Shown here in pieces: positions 10,246 through 19,239 of a stretch of DNA of 64,000 nt. The notes beneath the pieces were generated by a model. That model made no database searches. It was not told the origin of the DNA and saw only the letters and a list, made by a program, of their open reading frames with translations. The DNA comes from JAOUEA01 sp963810915 (lineage in GTDB: Bacteria; Actinomycetota; UBA4738; HRBIN12), in NCBI GenBank assembly GCA_963810915.1, contig CAWEPH010000006.1, positions 62,001 through 126,000 on the forward strand, given 5' to 3'. The position numbers and the translations under genes were made by a program. How positions within the stretch are numbered: the first letter of the stretch is position 1; each line of letters opens with the position of its first letter.

Positions 10246-11076
10246 TTGAGCCTCGACCGGGAGACGCTGCTGGGCGTTGCCCACGCCGAGCGGCAGCGGC
10301 TCGGCCGCATGATCCAGTACGCCGATCCCGAGAGCTGGGAGAAGCCGAGCGCGGCCGCCGGCTGGTGGAACCGGGACGTGATCGCCCACATCGCCGCGGG
10401 CGACACGCTCGCGGCGCAGCTGGTGGCGGGCGAGCCGACCGTCGAGTTGGACGAGTACAAGGCCTCGCTCGGTGAAGAGCCCTTCACCGTCGACGGATTC
10501 AACGCCTGGACCGTGAACCGACGCTCGGGGGTCGACACGCGCGAGATCCTGACGAGCTGTGGCCTGGCCTGCGGATCCTTCCTGGCGCATGCAGCTCTCC
10601 TGTCGGACGAAGACTGGGAGCACCGTCGATTCGACTACGTGGCGGGACCCATCGCCGCGCGCTACCTGGTCCAGACCCGCGTCGTCGAGTGGTGGCTGCA
10701 CGGCGAGGACATCCGGGCCACCAATGGCCTGGGACCCCAGTACGAGCACTGGCCCATCTACCTCACGATCGACATGGCCGTACGCATGCTCCCCTGGTCG
10801 CTGGGACGGGCCGGCCTCGACCTGGGAGGGCGGACCGTCCGGGTCCGCTCCGAGGGCGCGGGCGAGGGCCTGTGGCACTGGGGCTTGGGCGCAGGGGAGG
10901 TGCCGCCATCGGGCCGGCACGCCGACGCGGAGATCACCGGGCGGGCGCCCCAGCTCGCGCTGGTGGCGGGCCGGCGCCTCGATGCCGACGAGGCGTACGC
11001 CTCCGGCAACGTGGTGATCGGCGGCGACAGGGACCTCGCCCTGACGGTCCTGCGCAACCTGCGCGCGTACCCGTGA
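10246..11076 (+). CDS. Maleylpyruvate isomerase/DinB-like family protein
   Basis: A 276-aa protein with a four-helix DinB/mycothiol-type N-terminal domain (W..P....GW..RDVIAHIAAGD, then E..VH-like helices including RVVEWWLHGEDIR), followed by a C-terminal alpha/beta domain of the type found in actinobacterial mycothiol-dependent isomerases. Members often use mycothiol or bind metal through His residues. The precise reaction is unknown, and many relatives are uncharacterised. It starts at TTG 10246 with AGGGAGG a few bases upstream. It is divergent from glycerate kinase and upstream of a sigma factor. Confidence 0.65.
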   Translation: MSLDRETLLGVAHAERQRLGRMIQYADPESWEKPSAAAGWWNRDVIAHIAAGDTLAAQLVAGEPTVELDEYKASLGEEPFTVDGFNAWTVNRRSGVDTREILTSCGLACGSFLAHAALLSDEDWEHRRFDYVAGPIAARYLVQTRVVEWWLHGEDIRATNGLGPQYEHWPIYLTIDMAVRMLPWSLGRAGLDLGGRTVRVRSEGAGEGLWHWGLGAGEVPPSGRHADAEITGRAPQLALVAGRRLDADEAYASGNVVIGGDRDLALTVLRNLRAYP

Positions 11077-11129
11077 GCCGCCGGGTCCACGGCAAACCAC
11101 CGCGCCTTCCCGTTCGTAGTCCTTGGGAT

Positions 11130-11135
11130 TACCGT
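11130..11135 (+). promoter_or_regulatory. -10 box of a leaderless sigma-factor promoter
   Basis: TACCGT lies 7 nt before the ATG at 11143. This favours that ATG over the in-frame GTG at 11134, which falls inside the box. Confidence 0.45.
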
Positions 11136-11142
11136 GCTGCGC

Positions 11143-11718
11143 ATGCGAACGAACGATCCGGAGGATGACGCCGCGCTGATGCGCGCGTTCGCCGCGCGCG
11201 ATGCCGCGGCCGCCGACCGCCTCTATGGACGCTTCGCATCGCGCATCTACGGGCTCGGGATCGTGATGCTGGGCTCGGACGCGGCCGCGCAGGATCTGGT
11301 CCAGGACACGTTCGTGAAGCTCTGGCGCAACGCGGATCGCTACGACGCGACGCGGGGCAAATTGGAGACCTGGATCCTGCTGGTGGCTCGCTCCCTCGCG
11401 ATCGACGGACTTCGCCGGCGGGTCCTCGAGGTCCGGTCGCTCGAGGCCACCGGGCGACCACGTGAGGACGATCCCTCCGCTGGACCCGAGGAACTGGCGG
11501 AGACCGGCGACATGGCCGACCGGGCACGGCGCGCGATGGCCCGCCTCTCCGGTGAGCAGCGTGCCGCTCTGGAGCTCGCCTACTTCGGAGGCAAGACGAG
11601 CGCCGAGGTGGCGGAGCTGGAGGGCATCCCCGTCGGCACGGCGAAGACACGGATCCGCACGGCCCTGCTGCGGCTCCGTGAAGCGATGAGCGAGGAGGTG
11701 CGTCGTGACGAGCTGTGA
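11143..11718 (+). CDS. ECF-type RNA polymerase sigma factor
   Basis: A 191-aa extracytoplasmic-function sigma factor. The region 2 helix DLVQDTFVKLWRNADRYD is clear, as is a region 4 helix-turn-helix with LAYFGGKTSAEVAELEGIPVGTAKTRI near the C-terminus. Its last 14 nt overlap the anti-sigma gene, the classic coupled pair. By analogy with SigK/RskA pairs the anti-sigma would hold it at the membrane until a signal releases it. The regulon cannot be read from the window. Confidence 0.9.
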   Translation: MRTNDPEDDAALMRAFAARDAAAADRLYGRFASRIYGLGIVMLGSDAAAQDLVQDTFVKLWRNADRYDATRGKLETWILLVARSLAIDGLRRRVLEVRSLEATGRPREDDPSAGPEELAETGDMADRARRAMARLSGEQRAALELAYFGGKTSAEVAELEGIPVGTAKTRIRTALLRLREAMSEEVRRDEL

Positions 11719-12439
11719 GGAAACGCGCGAGCGCCTGCCCGAACATGTCCTCGGGACGCTCGACGAGACGACCGACCTCGCCGTGCGCCGCCACCTCCGC
11801 GGCTGCGCCGGATGCCGGGCCGAGATGGGGGCGCTCGGCGACGGCCTCGCCCTGTTCGCGCAGGCCGCCCACGACGCGCCCCCACCGCCGGAGCTGCAGG
11901 ATCGCGTCCTGAGCCAGCTCGGCGACGAGTGGCGCGATACGGCCGAGGCCGAGGCGCACGGCGCGGATCCACGCACAGGCCGCGGTCTCCGATGGCTCGC
12001 CGCCGCGGCCGTGCTCGTGGCGCTGGTCGCCTCGCTCACCTGGGGTGTGTCCGAGCATCGTCAGGCCACGCAGCTGGCCTCAGCCGGCGATAGCTACGGC
12101 CGACTCCTGCAGATCCTGGGGGGCAAGGAGTTCCGCGCGGGAACGCTACGAGCCGCGCCCGGCGTCACGATCGACGGCAGCGTCGTGGTGTACGAGTCGC
12201 ACGAGGGCCAGTCGTGGGTGGCGGTCTTCGCACGCGGCCCGCGGATGGAAGGTACGGCCACGGCCACCCTGGTAGCGCCCGACGGCCGCACCGTGGATCT
12301 CTGGGACCTGGAGTTCCAGGCCGACGGGAACGGCGCCACGTGGCTCGTGACCGCGAGCAACCTCTCGAACTTCGATCGACTCACCCTGCGCGCGGCCGAT
12401 GGCAAGCTCCTGGCGACGGCGCAGATCTCCTCCGTGTGA
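11705..12439 (+). CDS. Membrane anti-sigma factor with zinc-finger domain (RskA-like)
   Basis: Starts at GTG 11705 inside the sigma gene. The N-terminal anti-sigma domain has Cys4 and the HLRGCAGC motif (H-x3-C-x2-C), the zinc-binding anti-sigma signature. One membrane helix (WLAAAAVLVALVASLTWGV, about residues 98-116) follows. The extracytoplasmic part resembles the anti-sigma-K domain: a beta-rich stretch with VYESHEGQSWVAVFARG and TVDLWDLEF. It is 244 aa and expected to inhibit the sigma factor encoded just upstream. The signal it senses is unknown. Confidence 0.85.
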   Translation: MTSCEETRERLPEHVLGTLDETTDLAVRRHLRGCAGCRAEMGALGDGLALFAQAAHDAPPPPELQDRVLSQLGDEWRDTAEAEAHGADPRTGRGLRWLAAAAVLVALVASLTWGVSEHRQATQLASAGDSYGRLLQILGGKEFRAGTLRAAPGVTIDGSVVVYESHEGQSWVAVFARGPRMEGTATATLVAPDGRTVDLWDLEFQADGNGATWLVTASNLSNFDRLTLRAADGKLLATAQISSV

Positions 12440-12447
12440 GGCGCGGG

Positions 12448-13440
12448 TCAGCGCGTCACGAGGAGGCGCCTGACGGCGCGCGGATACGCGCCGAACCGAT
12501 ACTTGTACTGGTAGTCGCCCTTCAGCAGGTCGAAGCCGCCGCAACCCTCCTCGATGGCCATACGGATGTCCTCGCCCACCAACACCATCCCCGGTGCGAG
12601 GTTGCCCCAGTTCCGATCGAAGGCCGAGTTGTAGAGGAAGAACGTCCGGTCGAAGGCGAAGCCGATCGTGCCGGCGGCGAGCTCGTCCCCCACCTCGATC
12701 ATGTTGAGCCGGAAGATGCCGCCGGGCAGGAACGCCTCGCCCAGACGTCGGAAAAAGATCTCCATGCCGGGCTGCATGAAGACGCCCTTGGGTCCCTCGC
12801 TCATCCGATGCAGCTCCACGAAGCGGTCCAGGAGCGGGATGAGCGTCTCGGCCGTGGCGGTGTGGATCGTGAACGGCCCGGCCTCGGCCTCGAGCTTCTT
12901 CGCCTTGCGCCGGATCTCGTGGCGCAGCTTGGCGGGGAGCGCGTCGAGGTACCCGTCCCACGTGGCGGCGAGGGGCAGGAACGGGGCGACCCCGTTCTGA
13001 TCCTCGGCCTCCTCGACGCCGAGACCCTGGGCGGCCGCCGCATCCCGCAGGAGGCCCAGCCACGGGCGATCCTCCGGCAAGCCGCGGAGATCGGCGTCGG
13101 TCCAATCGTCACGACCCAGCAGGCCTGCCCACAGCTCCTTCGCGATCGTCTCCTGTGCCTGCGGGAGCCCCACCGGCCCCATGTAGTCGGTGACCTCGGT
13201 GCCTCCAAGGAACCGCAGGGTGGTCCCGATCCGCTCGAACGCCACGGCGCCGACCTGCGTCCCGTCGTCCTCCTCGGCGAATCCGAGCAGGAGATGCTCG
13301 GGTTGCTCCCCGAACTCCTCCCAGTAGAGCTTCAGGTAGGCGGGCGTGTGGAAGAAGGTCCCACCCGGGTCGGAATCGACGAGCTCGGCCCATCCGCGCC
13401 GTTGGAAGTCCCGCCCGTCTTCGGAGAACGTGATCCGCAT
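12448..13440 (-). CDS. GNAT-fold acyltransferase, FemAB/CelD-BcsL-like
   Basis: About 330 aa. It has the two-lobed arrangement of BioF2/FemAB-like acetyltransferases: an N-terminal lobe with GGTFFHTPAYLKLYWEEFG, a basic hinge (LPAKLRHEIRRKAKKLEAE), and a C-terminal lobe ending LLKGDYQYKYRFGAYPR, a very typical tail for this family. Relatives acylate or aminoacylate cell-envelope precursors, but the substrate here is unknown. The ATG at 13440 is chosen because TAGCAT lies 7 nt upstream; an ATG at 13449 is part of that box. It is convergent with the anti-sigma gene. Confidence 0.75.
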   Translation of the reverse strand: MRITFSEDGRDFQRRGWAELVDSDPGGTFFHTPAYLKLYWEEFGEQPEHLLLGFAEEDDGTQVGAVAFERIGTTLRFLGGTEVTDYMGPVGLPQAQETIAKELWAGLLGRDDWTDADLRGLPEDRPWLGLLRDAAAAQGLGVEEAEDQNGVAPFLPLAATWDGYLDALPAKLRHEIRRKAKKLEAEAGPFTIHTATAETLIPLLDRFVELHRMSEGPKGVFMQPGMEIFFRRLGEAFLPGGIFRLNMIEVGDELAAGTIGFAFDRTFFLYNSAFDRNWGNLAPGMVLVGEDIRMAIEEGCGGFDLLKGDYQYKYRFGAYPRAVRRLLVTR

Positions 13441-13447
13441 CGCGCCC

Positions 13448-13453
13448 ATGCTA
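13448..13453 (-). promoter_or_regulatory. -10 box of a leaderless GNAT-gene promoter
   Basis: Minus-strand TAGCAT, then 7 nt, then the ATG at 13440. No Shine-Dalgarno sequence is present. Confidence 0.45.
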
Positions 13454-13476
13454 CGGGCCGAGGGGGCGGGCGGGCG

Positions 13477-15267
13477 CTACCAAGAACCGCCGCCGCCGCC
13501 CCCGCCGCCCCCTCCTGAGAAGCCGCCGGAGAAGCCGCTCGACCCGGAGCCGGCCGGCGTGGAGGCGATCGCCCCCACGGTCGCCACGGAGAACCCGTCC
13601 ACCGAGTGCGCGAAGTCGGCGTAGATGAAGGGACGGCTCGACATGTACCAGGAGGTGTCAGGCTCGACCCCGAGCGCGGCGAACGCCTTCGCCCACTTCT
13701 CGGTGCATCCGAACACGACCGCGTACGGCAGGTACCGCGTGAAGACGTTCTCCTCTTCCGCCCAGCGCGCCATGTTGGTCTCCGCCTTCTCGATCACCGT
13801 GCGGAATCCACGCACCCGGCGCATCATCGCCGTGCCGGCGGCGGTGCGCGCCGGCATGCGCTTGGCCCCCACCGTGAGGACGAGCCCCGCCACGATCACC
13901 GGGAGGCCCAGCAGGCCCCAGTGGGTCCACCGGGCCAGGACGAACGTCAGGAGGCCGCCCACCACCACGATCAGGACGCCCCAGCCCGCCCACCGAGCCC
14001 GGACCTTGTCGGGCCGCGCGGTGAACCACTTGCGGCTCACCGCGTCGGCGTAGAGGGACTCCTCCACCCCTTCGAGACGCTCGTGGAACGTGGTGCGGAG
14101 GCTGGACAGGGTCATCTCGTTCCCGTCGCGGAACAGCCCGTCCAACAGACGACGCTCGTAGGTGAGCAGCTCGTCCTCGGTCTTCTCCAACTTGATCAGC
14201 CGCCAGTCGGGCTTCGCGAACCACCCCTCGTCGGGCAGTTCCTGGATCAGCAGATACCCACGCACCGCGAGGTCCACGATCGTCGCGGAGACGTCCAGCG
14301 TGTTGGCCTGCTCGTCGACCAGGGTTCCGACCTGCCCCGGACGCAGCCCCTCGGGCGGCGCGAACTCCACGGGCGCCGACCGTCCTCCCTCGAACAAGGG
14401 AACCGTCTGGTCCTCACCGGTGGGGTTGCCCATGACCTGATCGACGTCCGAGCCCCGGTAGCGACGGTCCCGTCCGCGCGTCCAGATGAAAGAGATGAGC
14501 CCACCCACCAGCAGGAGCAGCAACCCGCCCGAGGCCGCCACGGTGACGGGGTTGAGACGGAACGCGCTCGCCAGCGACCACCGCTCCTCCAGGTGCGGCG
14601 GGGCCACCGTCACGGTCCCGGGCGGCAGGCCCACCACGACGGTGAACGCCGAGTACGGATAGAGCTGGGCCTGCGCGAACGTCGCGTGGTCGCCGCGGAC
14701 CTTGGCCCGGTCGCAGGGGAGCGTCGAGCCCTGGGGCCCCGCGAAGCATGCGACCTGCGTGATGCCCCCCGGCGAGACGACCGAGACGGTCGCGGCCTCG
14801 ATCGTGACGGCCCACTCGGCGCCGATCGCGTTCCAGTACAGCTCGTCGTGATCGGGGAACGCGTTCATCGCGCCTTCCACCTGGTAGACGATCGTGTACG
14901 TGTGGGTGCCGGTGACCTCGGTATCGGGATCGCCGACCTTGATCCGCGTCAGCCCGCTCCCGATCTCCTCGACCGTGTAGTCCGCGGGGGCCTGGGTGGC
15001 CGTCACCGACAGCACCGTCAGCGGGTAGATCCGATCGTGGGTATCGTCGTACCGCAGCCGCGTCGGTACGTCGCGGAAGATCCCGTGATGGGGAACCGCT
15101 CCGAAGTCGTAGACGATCGTCTCGGTGATGCGCAGCGTGGCGTCCGGACGGATCTGGATCGCGACGTCGTATCGGTGGATCGACTCGGAACCGACCTGGG
15201 CGTGCGCCGGCGCCGCGGCGGCGAACAAGATCACGAGGACGCCGAGCGCGATCGCGATCCGACGCAT
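13477..15267 (-). CDS. DUF2207 membrane protein with polyglycine tail
   Basis: A 596-aa predicted membrane protein. A signal peptide ends near AHAQ (about residue 26). An extracytoplasmic DUF2207 domain follows, with IHRYDVAIQIRPDATLRITE and the HHGIFRDVP motif. Next come a membrane helix (about 255-275), a cytoplasmic domain with a winged-helix-like segment (IVDLAVRGYLLI), two further helices, and a Gly/Ser tail ending in ten consecutive glycines, then SW. Polyglycine ends are common in this family. The biochemical role is unknown. Its ATG overlaps the stop of the exchanger gene upstream by 4 nt. Confidence 0.82.
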   Translation of the reverse strand: MRRIAIALGVLVILFAAAAPAHAQVGSESIHRYDVAIQIRPDATLRITETIVYDFGAVPHHGIFRDVPTRLRYDDTHDRIYPLTVLSVTATQAPADYTVEEIGSGLTRIKVGDPDTEVTGTHTYTIVYQVEGAMNAFPDHDELYWNAIGAEWAVTIEAATVSVVSPGGITQVACFAGPQGSTLPCDRAKVRGDHATFAQAQLYPYSAFTVVVGLPPGTVTVAPPHLEERWSLASAFRLNPVTVAASGGLLLLLVGGLISFIWTRGRDRRYRGSDVDQVMGNPTGEDQTVPLFEGGRSAPVEFAPPEGLRPGQVGTLVDEQANTLDVSATIVDLAVRGYLLIQELPDEGWFAKPDWRLIKLEKTEDELLTYERRLLDGLFRDGNEMTLSSLRTTFHERLEGVEESLYADAVSRKWFTARPDKVRARWAGWGVLIVVVGGLLTFVLARWTHWGLLGLPVIVAGLVLTVGAKRMPARTAAGTAMMRRVRGFRTVIEKAETNMARWAEEENVFTRYLPYAVVFGCTEKWAKAFAALGVEPDTSWYMSSRPFIYADFAHSVDGFSVATVGAIASTPAGSGSSGFSGGFSGGGGGGGGGGSW

Positions 15268-16325
15268 CACAGGTGCTCCACGAAGAAGAAGCTCACGGCC
15301 ATGATCGCGTAGGCGCCCATCAGCTGGAAGCCTTCCAGCCAGTTGCTCTCGCCATCCAGGGAGATCAGGGTCACGAGGATCGTGGCCAGGGCCACCGCTG
15401 CGACTTCGAACGTGCTGAACACGAAGTCCATCGGGTGACCGACGACGAGGCTGACGAACACCAGCACGGGCGCCACGAAGAGCGCGATCTGCGTGGAGGA
15501 TCCGATCGCGATCTCCAGGGTCACGTCCACCTTGTTCCGGAGCGCGAAGAGCACGGCCGAGGAGTGTTCGGCGGCGTTGCCGATCACCGGGATCACGATC
15601 AGCCCGACGAAGAGCTCCGAGAGGCCGAGCGTCTTGAGGGCCGGTTCCAGCGAGCTCACCAGGAGCTCCGACTCGAGCGCGACCAGGGCGGTGGCCGCAA
15701 GCAGCATCGTCAGGGAGCGGTTGCGCGACCACACCGCCTCCTCGTCCTCCGCAGGCACGCGGAAGAGGTGCTCGTGCGTGCGCATCGTGAAGAACAGCGC
15801 CGCCGCGTACATCGCGATCAGGACCACGGCCACGGTGGCGGAGACGACCTCCCGCTGGAAGAAGGTCTCCCGGCCACCCAGGGCGAAGAGTGCCGGCATC
15901 AGGAGGCCGGTGACCGCCAGGGCCATCGAGGTCGAGTGCACGGAAGCCGAGCGCCGGTTGAAGTGCTGCTCCTTGTGCCGGAGGCCGCCCAGGAAGAACG
16001 CCAGGCCGAGGACCAGCAGGAGGTTGCCGATGATCGACCCGGTGAGCGAGGCCTTCACGACCTCCACCTTGTCGTCGAGGATCAGGAAGAACGCGATGAT
16101 CAGCTCGGTGACGTTCCCGAAGGTCGCGTTGATCAGCCCGCCCGCGCGCGGGCCCGTGTGGAGCGCCAGTTGTTCGGTCGAGCGTCCGATCAGTCCCGCG
16201 AGCGGCAGGATCGCGCCGGCCGAGGTCGCGAAGATGGCGAGCGCGGGCGCGTCGACGAGTCGAAGGAGCAGCGAGATCGGGACGAGGATCAGGAGCCAGT
16301 CGAGGGAGGGGCGGCCGATCCGCAT
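15267..16325 (-). CDS. Calcium/proton exchanger, CaCA family (Cax type)
   Basis: A 352-aa integral membrane antiporter with two homologous halves. Each carries the signature acidic alpha repeat: GLINATFGNVTELIIAFF in the first half (about residues 65-82) and VIPVIGNAAEHSSAVLFA in the second. These are the cation-binding glutamates of Cax/YfkE-type Ca2+/H+ exchangers, which export or sequester Ca2+ using the proton gradient. The ATG at 16325 has a leaderless-type -10 box. It heads a two-gene operon with the DUF2207 gene. Confidence 0.92.
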   Translation of the reverse strand: MRIGRPSLDWLLILVPISLLLRLVDAPALAIFATSAGAILPLAGLIGRSTEQLALHTGPRAGGLINATFGNVTELIIAFFLILDDKVEVVKASLTGSIIGNLLLVLGLAFFLGGLRHKEQHFNRRSASVHSTSMALAVTGLLMPALFALGGRETFFQREVVSATVAVVLIAMYAAALFFTMRTHEHLFRVPAEDEEAVWSRNRSLTMLLAATALVALESELLVSSLEPALKTLGLSELFVGLIVIPVIGNAAEHSSAVLFALRNKVDVTLEIAIGSSTQIALFVAPVLVFVSLVVGHPMDFVFSTFEVAAVALATILVTLISLDGESNWLEGFQLMGAYAIMAVSFFFVEHL

Positions 16326-16331
16326 GCGCGG

Positions 16332-16337
16332 AGCCTA
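16332..16337 (-). promoter_or_regulatory. -10 box of a leaderless exchanger promoter
   Basis: Minus-strand TAGGCT, 6 nt before the ATG at 16325. Confidence 0.5.
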
Positions 16338-16390
16338 CGGTGCCGGGGGGGTGGGCTCCACCATCCCGCGGCGGCGGGGACGGTGAGAGG

Positions 16391-16852
16391 TCAGGACGCG
16401 TCGATCGTGTGGTCGTGTCCGCCCGTCGCTGAGCCGCCCTCCAGCGCCTCCTGGAGCACGTCCCAGGCGAGCACCGCGCACTTGATGCGGATCGGGTACT
16501 TCACGACGCCCTTGAGCGCCACCAGGTCGCCGAAGGTCTCCTCGTCCGGATCCACCTCGCCGGCCATCATGCCGCGGAAGCGCGCCGCCATCGCCTCGGC
16601 CTCCTCGACGCTCACGCCGGTGACGGCCTCGGTCATCATCGACGCGCTCGACTGGCTGATCGAGCACCCCGCGCCCTGGAACGTCACCTCGAGCACCTTG
16701 CCGTCCTCCACGTGGGCGAACACCGTGATCTCGTCGCCACAGAGCGGGTTGTTCCGCGTGCAGCGCAGCTCCGCTCCCGGGAGCTCGCGCTTGTTCCGCG
16801 GGCTCTTGTAGTGATCGAGGATGACTTCCTTGTAGATGTCGTCGAGGGCCAA
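16391..16852 (-). CDS. sufU: SufU Fe-S/sulfur-transfer protein
   Basis: A 153-aa NifU-N-type protein of the SufU group, which takes persulfide sulfur from SufS in Gram-positive Suf systems. The three conserved cysteines appear in NPLCGDE, FQGAGCSISQSSAS and RIKCAVLAW, and an Asp follows the first. It is the last gene of the suf operon, 15 nt after sufS. It ends with a His-containing tail that carries no obvious domain. Confidence 0.93.
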   Translation of the reverse strand: MALDDIYKEVILDHYKSPRNKRELPGAELRCTRNNPLCGDEITVFAHVEDGKVLEVTFQGAGCSISQSSASMMTEAVTGVSVEEAEAMAARFRGMMAGEVDPDEETFGDLVALKGVVKYPIRIKCAVLAWDVLQEALEGGSATGGHDHTIDAS

Positions 16853-16867
16853 CGCGGTCTCCTGGGC

Positions 16868-18109
16868 TCAGATGGTGAAGATGTCCTCGGCCTTGGCGAG
16901 CGCCTCGATCAGAACGTCCACCTCTTCCTTGGTGTTGTAGACGTAGAACGACGCTCGGGCGGTGGCGGGCGTGTCGAAGCGCCGCATCACGAGCTGCGCG
17001 CAGTGGTGGCCCGCCCGGATCGCGACCCCTTCCTCGTTCACGATGGTCGCGAGGTCGTGCGGATGGACGTCCTTGAACCAGAAGCTGACTGCGCCGCCGC
17101 GGATCGAGGGGTCCTTCGGGCCGTAGACGGTCGCCCCGGCATCGAGCAGGCGATCGAGAGCGTAGGCGGTGATCTCCTCCTCGTGCGCACGGACCCGATC
17201 CATCCCGAGCGCCTCGAGGTAGTCGACGGCTGCGCCCAGCCCGACCTGTTGGGCGATCGGCATCGTGCCTCCCTCGAACTTGTGCGGGAACGACTTGTAG
17301 GTGCTGTGATCGTGGAATACCTCATGGATCATCTCGCCGCCGCCCATCATCGGGTCCATCGCCTCGAGGACCTCCGCCTTCCCGTAGAGCCCGCCGCTCG
17401 CGGTGGGGCCGAGCATCTTGTGGCCGCTGAACCCCATCAGGTCCACGTCGAGTCCCGCCACATCGATCGCGTGGTGCGGGGCGAGCTGCGCGGCGTCCAC
17501 AGCCACGACGGCGCCCACGGCGTGGGCGGCCTCCACGAGCTGTCGGAGCGGGGTGATCGTGCCCAACGCGTTGGACATGCCCGTGACGCCCAGGATCTTG
17601 GTGCGCTCGGTGAGCAGTGACCCGAGCTCCGAGAGGTCGAGCTGCCCGTCGTCGGTGAGCGGGATGTAGCGGAGCGTCGCTCCCGTGACCGCGACCGTCA
17701 TCTGCCACGGCACGATGTTGGAGTGGTGTTCCATCTCCGTGATGAGGATCTCGTCGCCTTCGCGGAGGAACTTCCGTCCCCATCCCTGCGCCACCAGGTT
17801 CATCGACTCCGTGACACCGCGGGTGAACACGATCGACTCGGGCCCCGGGGCGTTGAAGAACCGGGCGAGCTTCGCGCGGGCGCCCTCGAACAGCTCCGTG
17901 GCCTCCTCGCCCAGCATGTGGATCCCGCGATGCGCGTTCGCGTTGTGGGCGGCGTAGAAGTCCGCCTCCGCCTCGATCACCTGGATCGGCTTCTGCGAGG
18001 TGGCCGCCGAATCGAGGTAGACGAGGGGCTTGTCGCCCACGGTCCGCGACAGGATCGGGAAATCGGCGCGGATCGCCGCGACGTCCAGCCCTCCGACGTG
18101 TCCCGTCAT
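16868..18109 (-). CDS. sufS: Cysteine desulfurase SufS
   Basis: A PLP enzyme that removes sulfur from cysteine as an enzyme-bound persulfide for cluster assembly. It is 413 aa from the ATG at 18109, which has GGAGG a few bases upstream and is preferred over an in-frame start 39 nt earlier. Key residues: AATSQKP near the N-terminus, EHHSNIVPW, the PLP lysine in GFSGHKMLGP, and the active-site cysteine in IRAGHHCAQL (about Cys370), with the RxGHHCA form typical of group II desulfurases. It lies between sufC and sufU, 16 and 15 nt away. Confidence 0.95.
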   Translation of the reverse strand: MTGHVGGLDVAAIRADFPILSRTVGDKPLVYLDSAATSQKPIQVIEAEADFYAAHNANAHRGIHMLGEEATELFEGARAKLARFFNAPGPESIVFTRGVTESMNLVAQGWGRKFLREGDEILITEMEHHSNIVPWQMTVAVTGATLRYIPLTDDGQLDLSELGSLLTERTKILGVTGMSNALGTITPLRQLVEAAHAVGAVVAVDAAQLAPHHAIDVAGLDVDLMGFSGHKMLGPTASGGLYGKAEVLEAMDPMMGGGEMIHEVFHDHSTYKSFPHKFEGGTMPIAQQVGLGAAVDYLEALGMDRVRAHEEEITAYALDRLLDAGATVYGPKDPSIRGGAVSFWFKDVHPHDLATIVNEEGVAIRAGHHCAQLVMRRFDTPATARASFYVYNTKEEVDVLIEALAKAEDIFTI

Positions 18110-18125
18110 ATCCGCACCTCCGCCC

Positions 18126-18920
18126 TCAGACGATCTCGACCGCGGCATCTGCCTCGAGGCCGAGCTCGTCCCGCACGCCTTCGTACCCCTTCTCCTCCAG
18201 CTCGTGGGCGAGCTCGGGGCCGCCGGTCTTCACGATACGACCCTTCATCATCACGTGGACCACGTCGGGCGCGATGTAGTTGAGCATGCGCTGGTAGTGC
18301 GTGATCAGCAGCACGCCGAGCTCCGGACCCACAAGCTCGTTCACGCCCTCGGCCACGAGCTTGAGCGAGTCGATATCGAGGCCCGAGTCCGTCTCGTCCA
18401 GGATCGCGATCTGCGGCTCGAGCACGGCGAGCTGCAGGACCTCGTTCCGCTTCTTCTCCCCGCCCGAGAACCCCTGGTTCACGTACCGGTTCACCATGGC
18501 GTCTTCGATGCCGAGCTTGTCCATCTGCTCCTTCATGTGCTTGCGGAACGCCAGGGCGCTCACCTGCTCGCCCTTCACCGCCTGGTACGCCGTCCGCAGG
18601 AAGTTCACGACCGAGACGCCCGGCACCTCCGTCGGGTACTGCATGGCCAGGAAGAGCCCGCGCTTGGCGCGCTCGTCGGGCGTGAGCGCGGTGATGTCCT
18701 CGCCCTTGAACACCACCTTGCCGCCGGTGACCTTGTAGCCGGGGCGACCCATGATCACGTTGGACAGCGTGGACTTGCCGGAGCCGTTCGGCCCCATGAG
18801 CGCGTGCGTCTCCCCCTGCTTCACCACGAGGTCGATCCCCTGGAGGATCTCCTTGCCTTCGACCTCCGCATGGAGATCCTCGATCTCCAGCGTGGCCAGG
18901 CCCTTGCCGTGCTCGCTCAT
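18126..18920 (-). CDS. sufC: SufC ATPase of the SufBCD scaffold
   Basis: A 264-aa ABC-type ATPase that drives conformational change in the SufB-SufD scaffold. Walker A is MGPNGSGKSTL, the ABC signature is FSGGEKKRNE (the Suf-specific form), Walker B is IAILDETDSGLD, and the switch histidine is in LLITHYQRML. It starts at ATG 18920, five nucleotides after the Rieske gene stop. Confidence 0.96.
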   Translation of the reverse strand: MSEHGKGLATLEIEDLHAEVEGKEILQGIDLVVKQGETHALMGPNGSGKSTLSNVIMGRPGYKVTGGKVVFKGEDITALTPDERAKRGLFLAMQYPTEVPGVSVVNFLRTAYQAVKGEQVSALAFRKHMKEQMDKLGIEDAMVNRYVNQGFSGGEKKRNEVLQLAVLEPQIAILDETDSGLDIDSLKLVAEGVNELVGPELGVLLITHYQRMLNYIAPDVVHVMMKGRIVKTGGPELAHELEEKGYEGVRDELGLEADAAVEIV

Positions 18921-18924
18921 CTCG

Positions 18925-19239
18925 TCACACCTCGATCAGGATGTCGTCGTTCTCGATCTTCACGTCGTAGACCGCCACCGGTTTCAGGGCCGGGAGCGAA
19001 CGCGGCGCCCCGGTGTCCAGGTCGAACACCGAACCGTGTTTCGGACACTCGATCGTGCGGTCGTCCAGCTCGACCTCGCCTTCGTCGAGCCAGGCATGCT
19101 CGTGGGAGCAGATCGCGTCGAGCGCACGGAAGCCGTCCTCGCCGAGGTTGACCACGGCCACGTGCCGCTCCCCCAGCGCGAAGCGACGCGCCTCGCCCGT
19201 GGGAACGTCCGCGATGGTGCAGACGCGCTGCAGGCTCAT
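18925..19239 (-). CDS. Rieske-type [2Fe-2S] protein inside the suf operon
   Basis: A 104-aa soluble Rieske ferredoxin of the non-haem dioxygenase ferredoxin type. The two cluster motifs are CSHEHAWL (C-x-H) and CPKHGSVFD (C-x2-H), spaced as in the family. It starts at ATG 19239, overlapping the sufD stop by 4 nt, and ends just before sufC, so it is fully embedded in the operon. A Rieske gene in this place recurs in actinobacterial suf operons. An electron-transfer role in cluster assembly is an inference. Confidence 0.9.
   Translation of the reverse strand: MSLQRVCTIADVPTGEARRFALGERHVAVVNLGEDGFRALDAICSHEHAWLDEGEVELDDRTIECPKHGSVFDLDTGAPRSLPALKPVAVYDVKIENDDILIEV

Noticed and set aside
13477..13540. 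GC-rich triplet run as a microsatellite
   Set aside because: It encodes the Gly/Ser tail usual for DUF2207 proteins and needs no other explanation.
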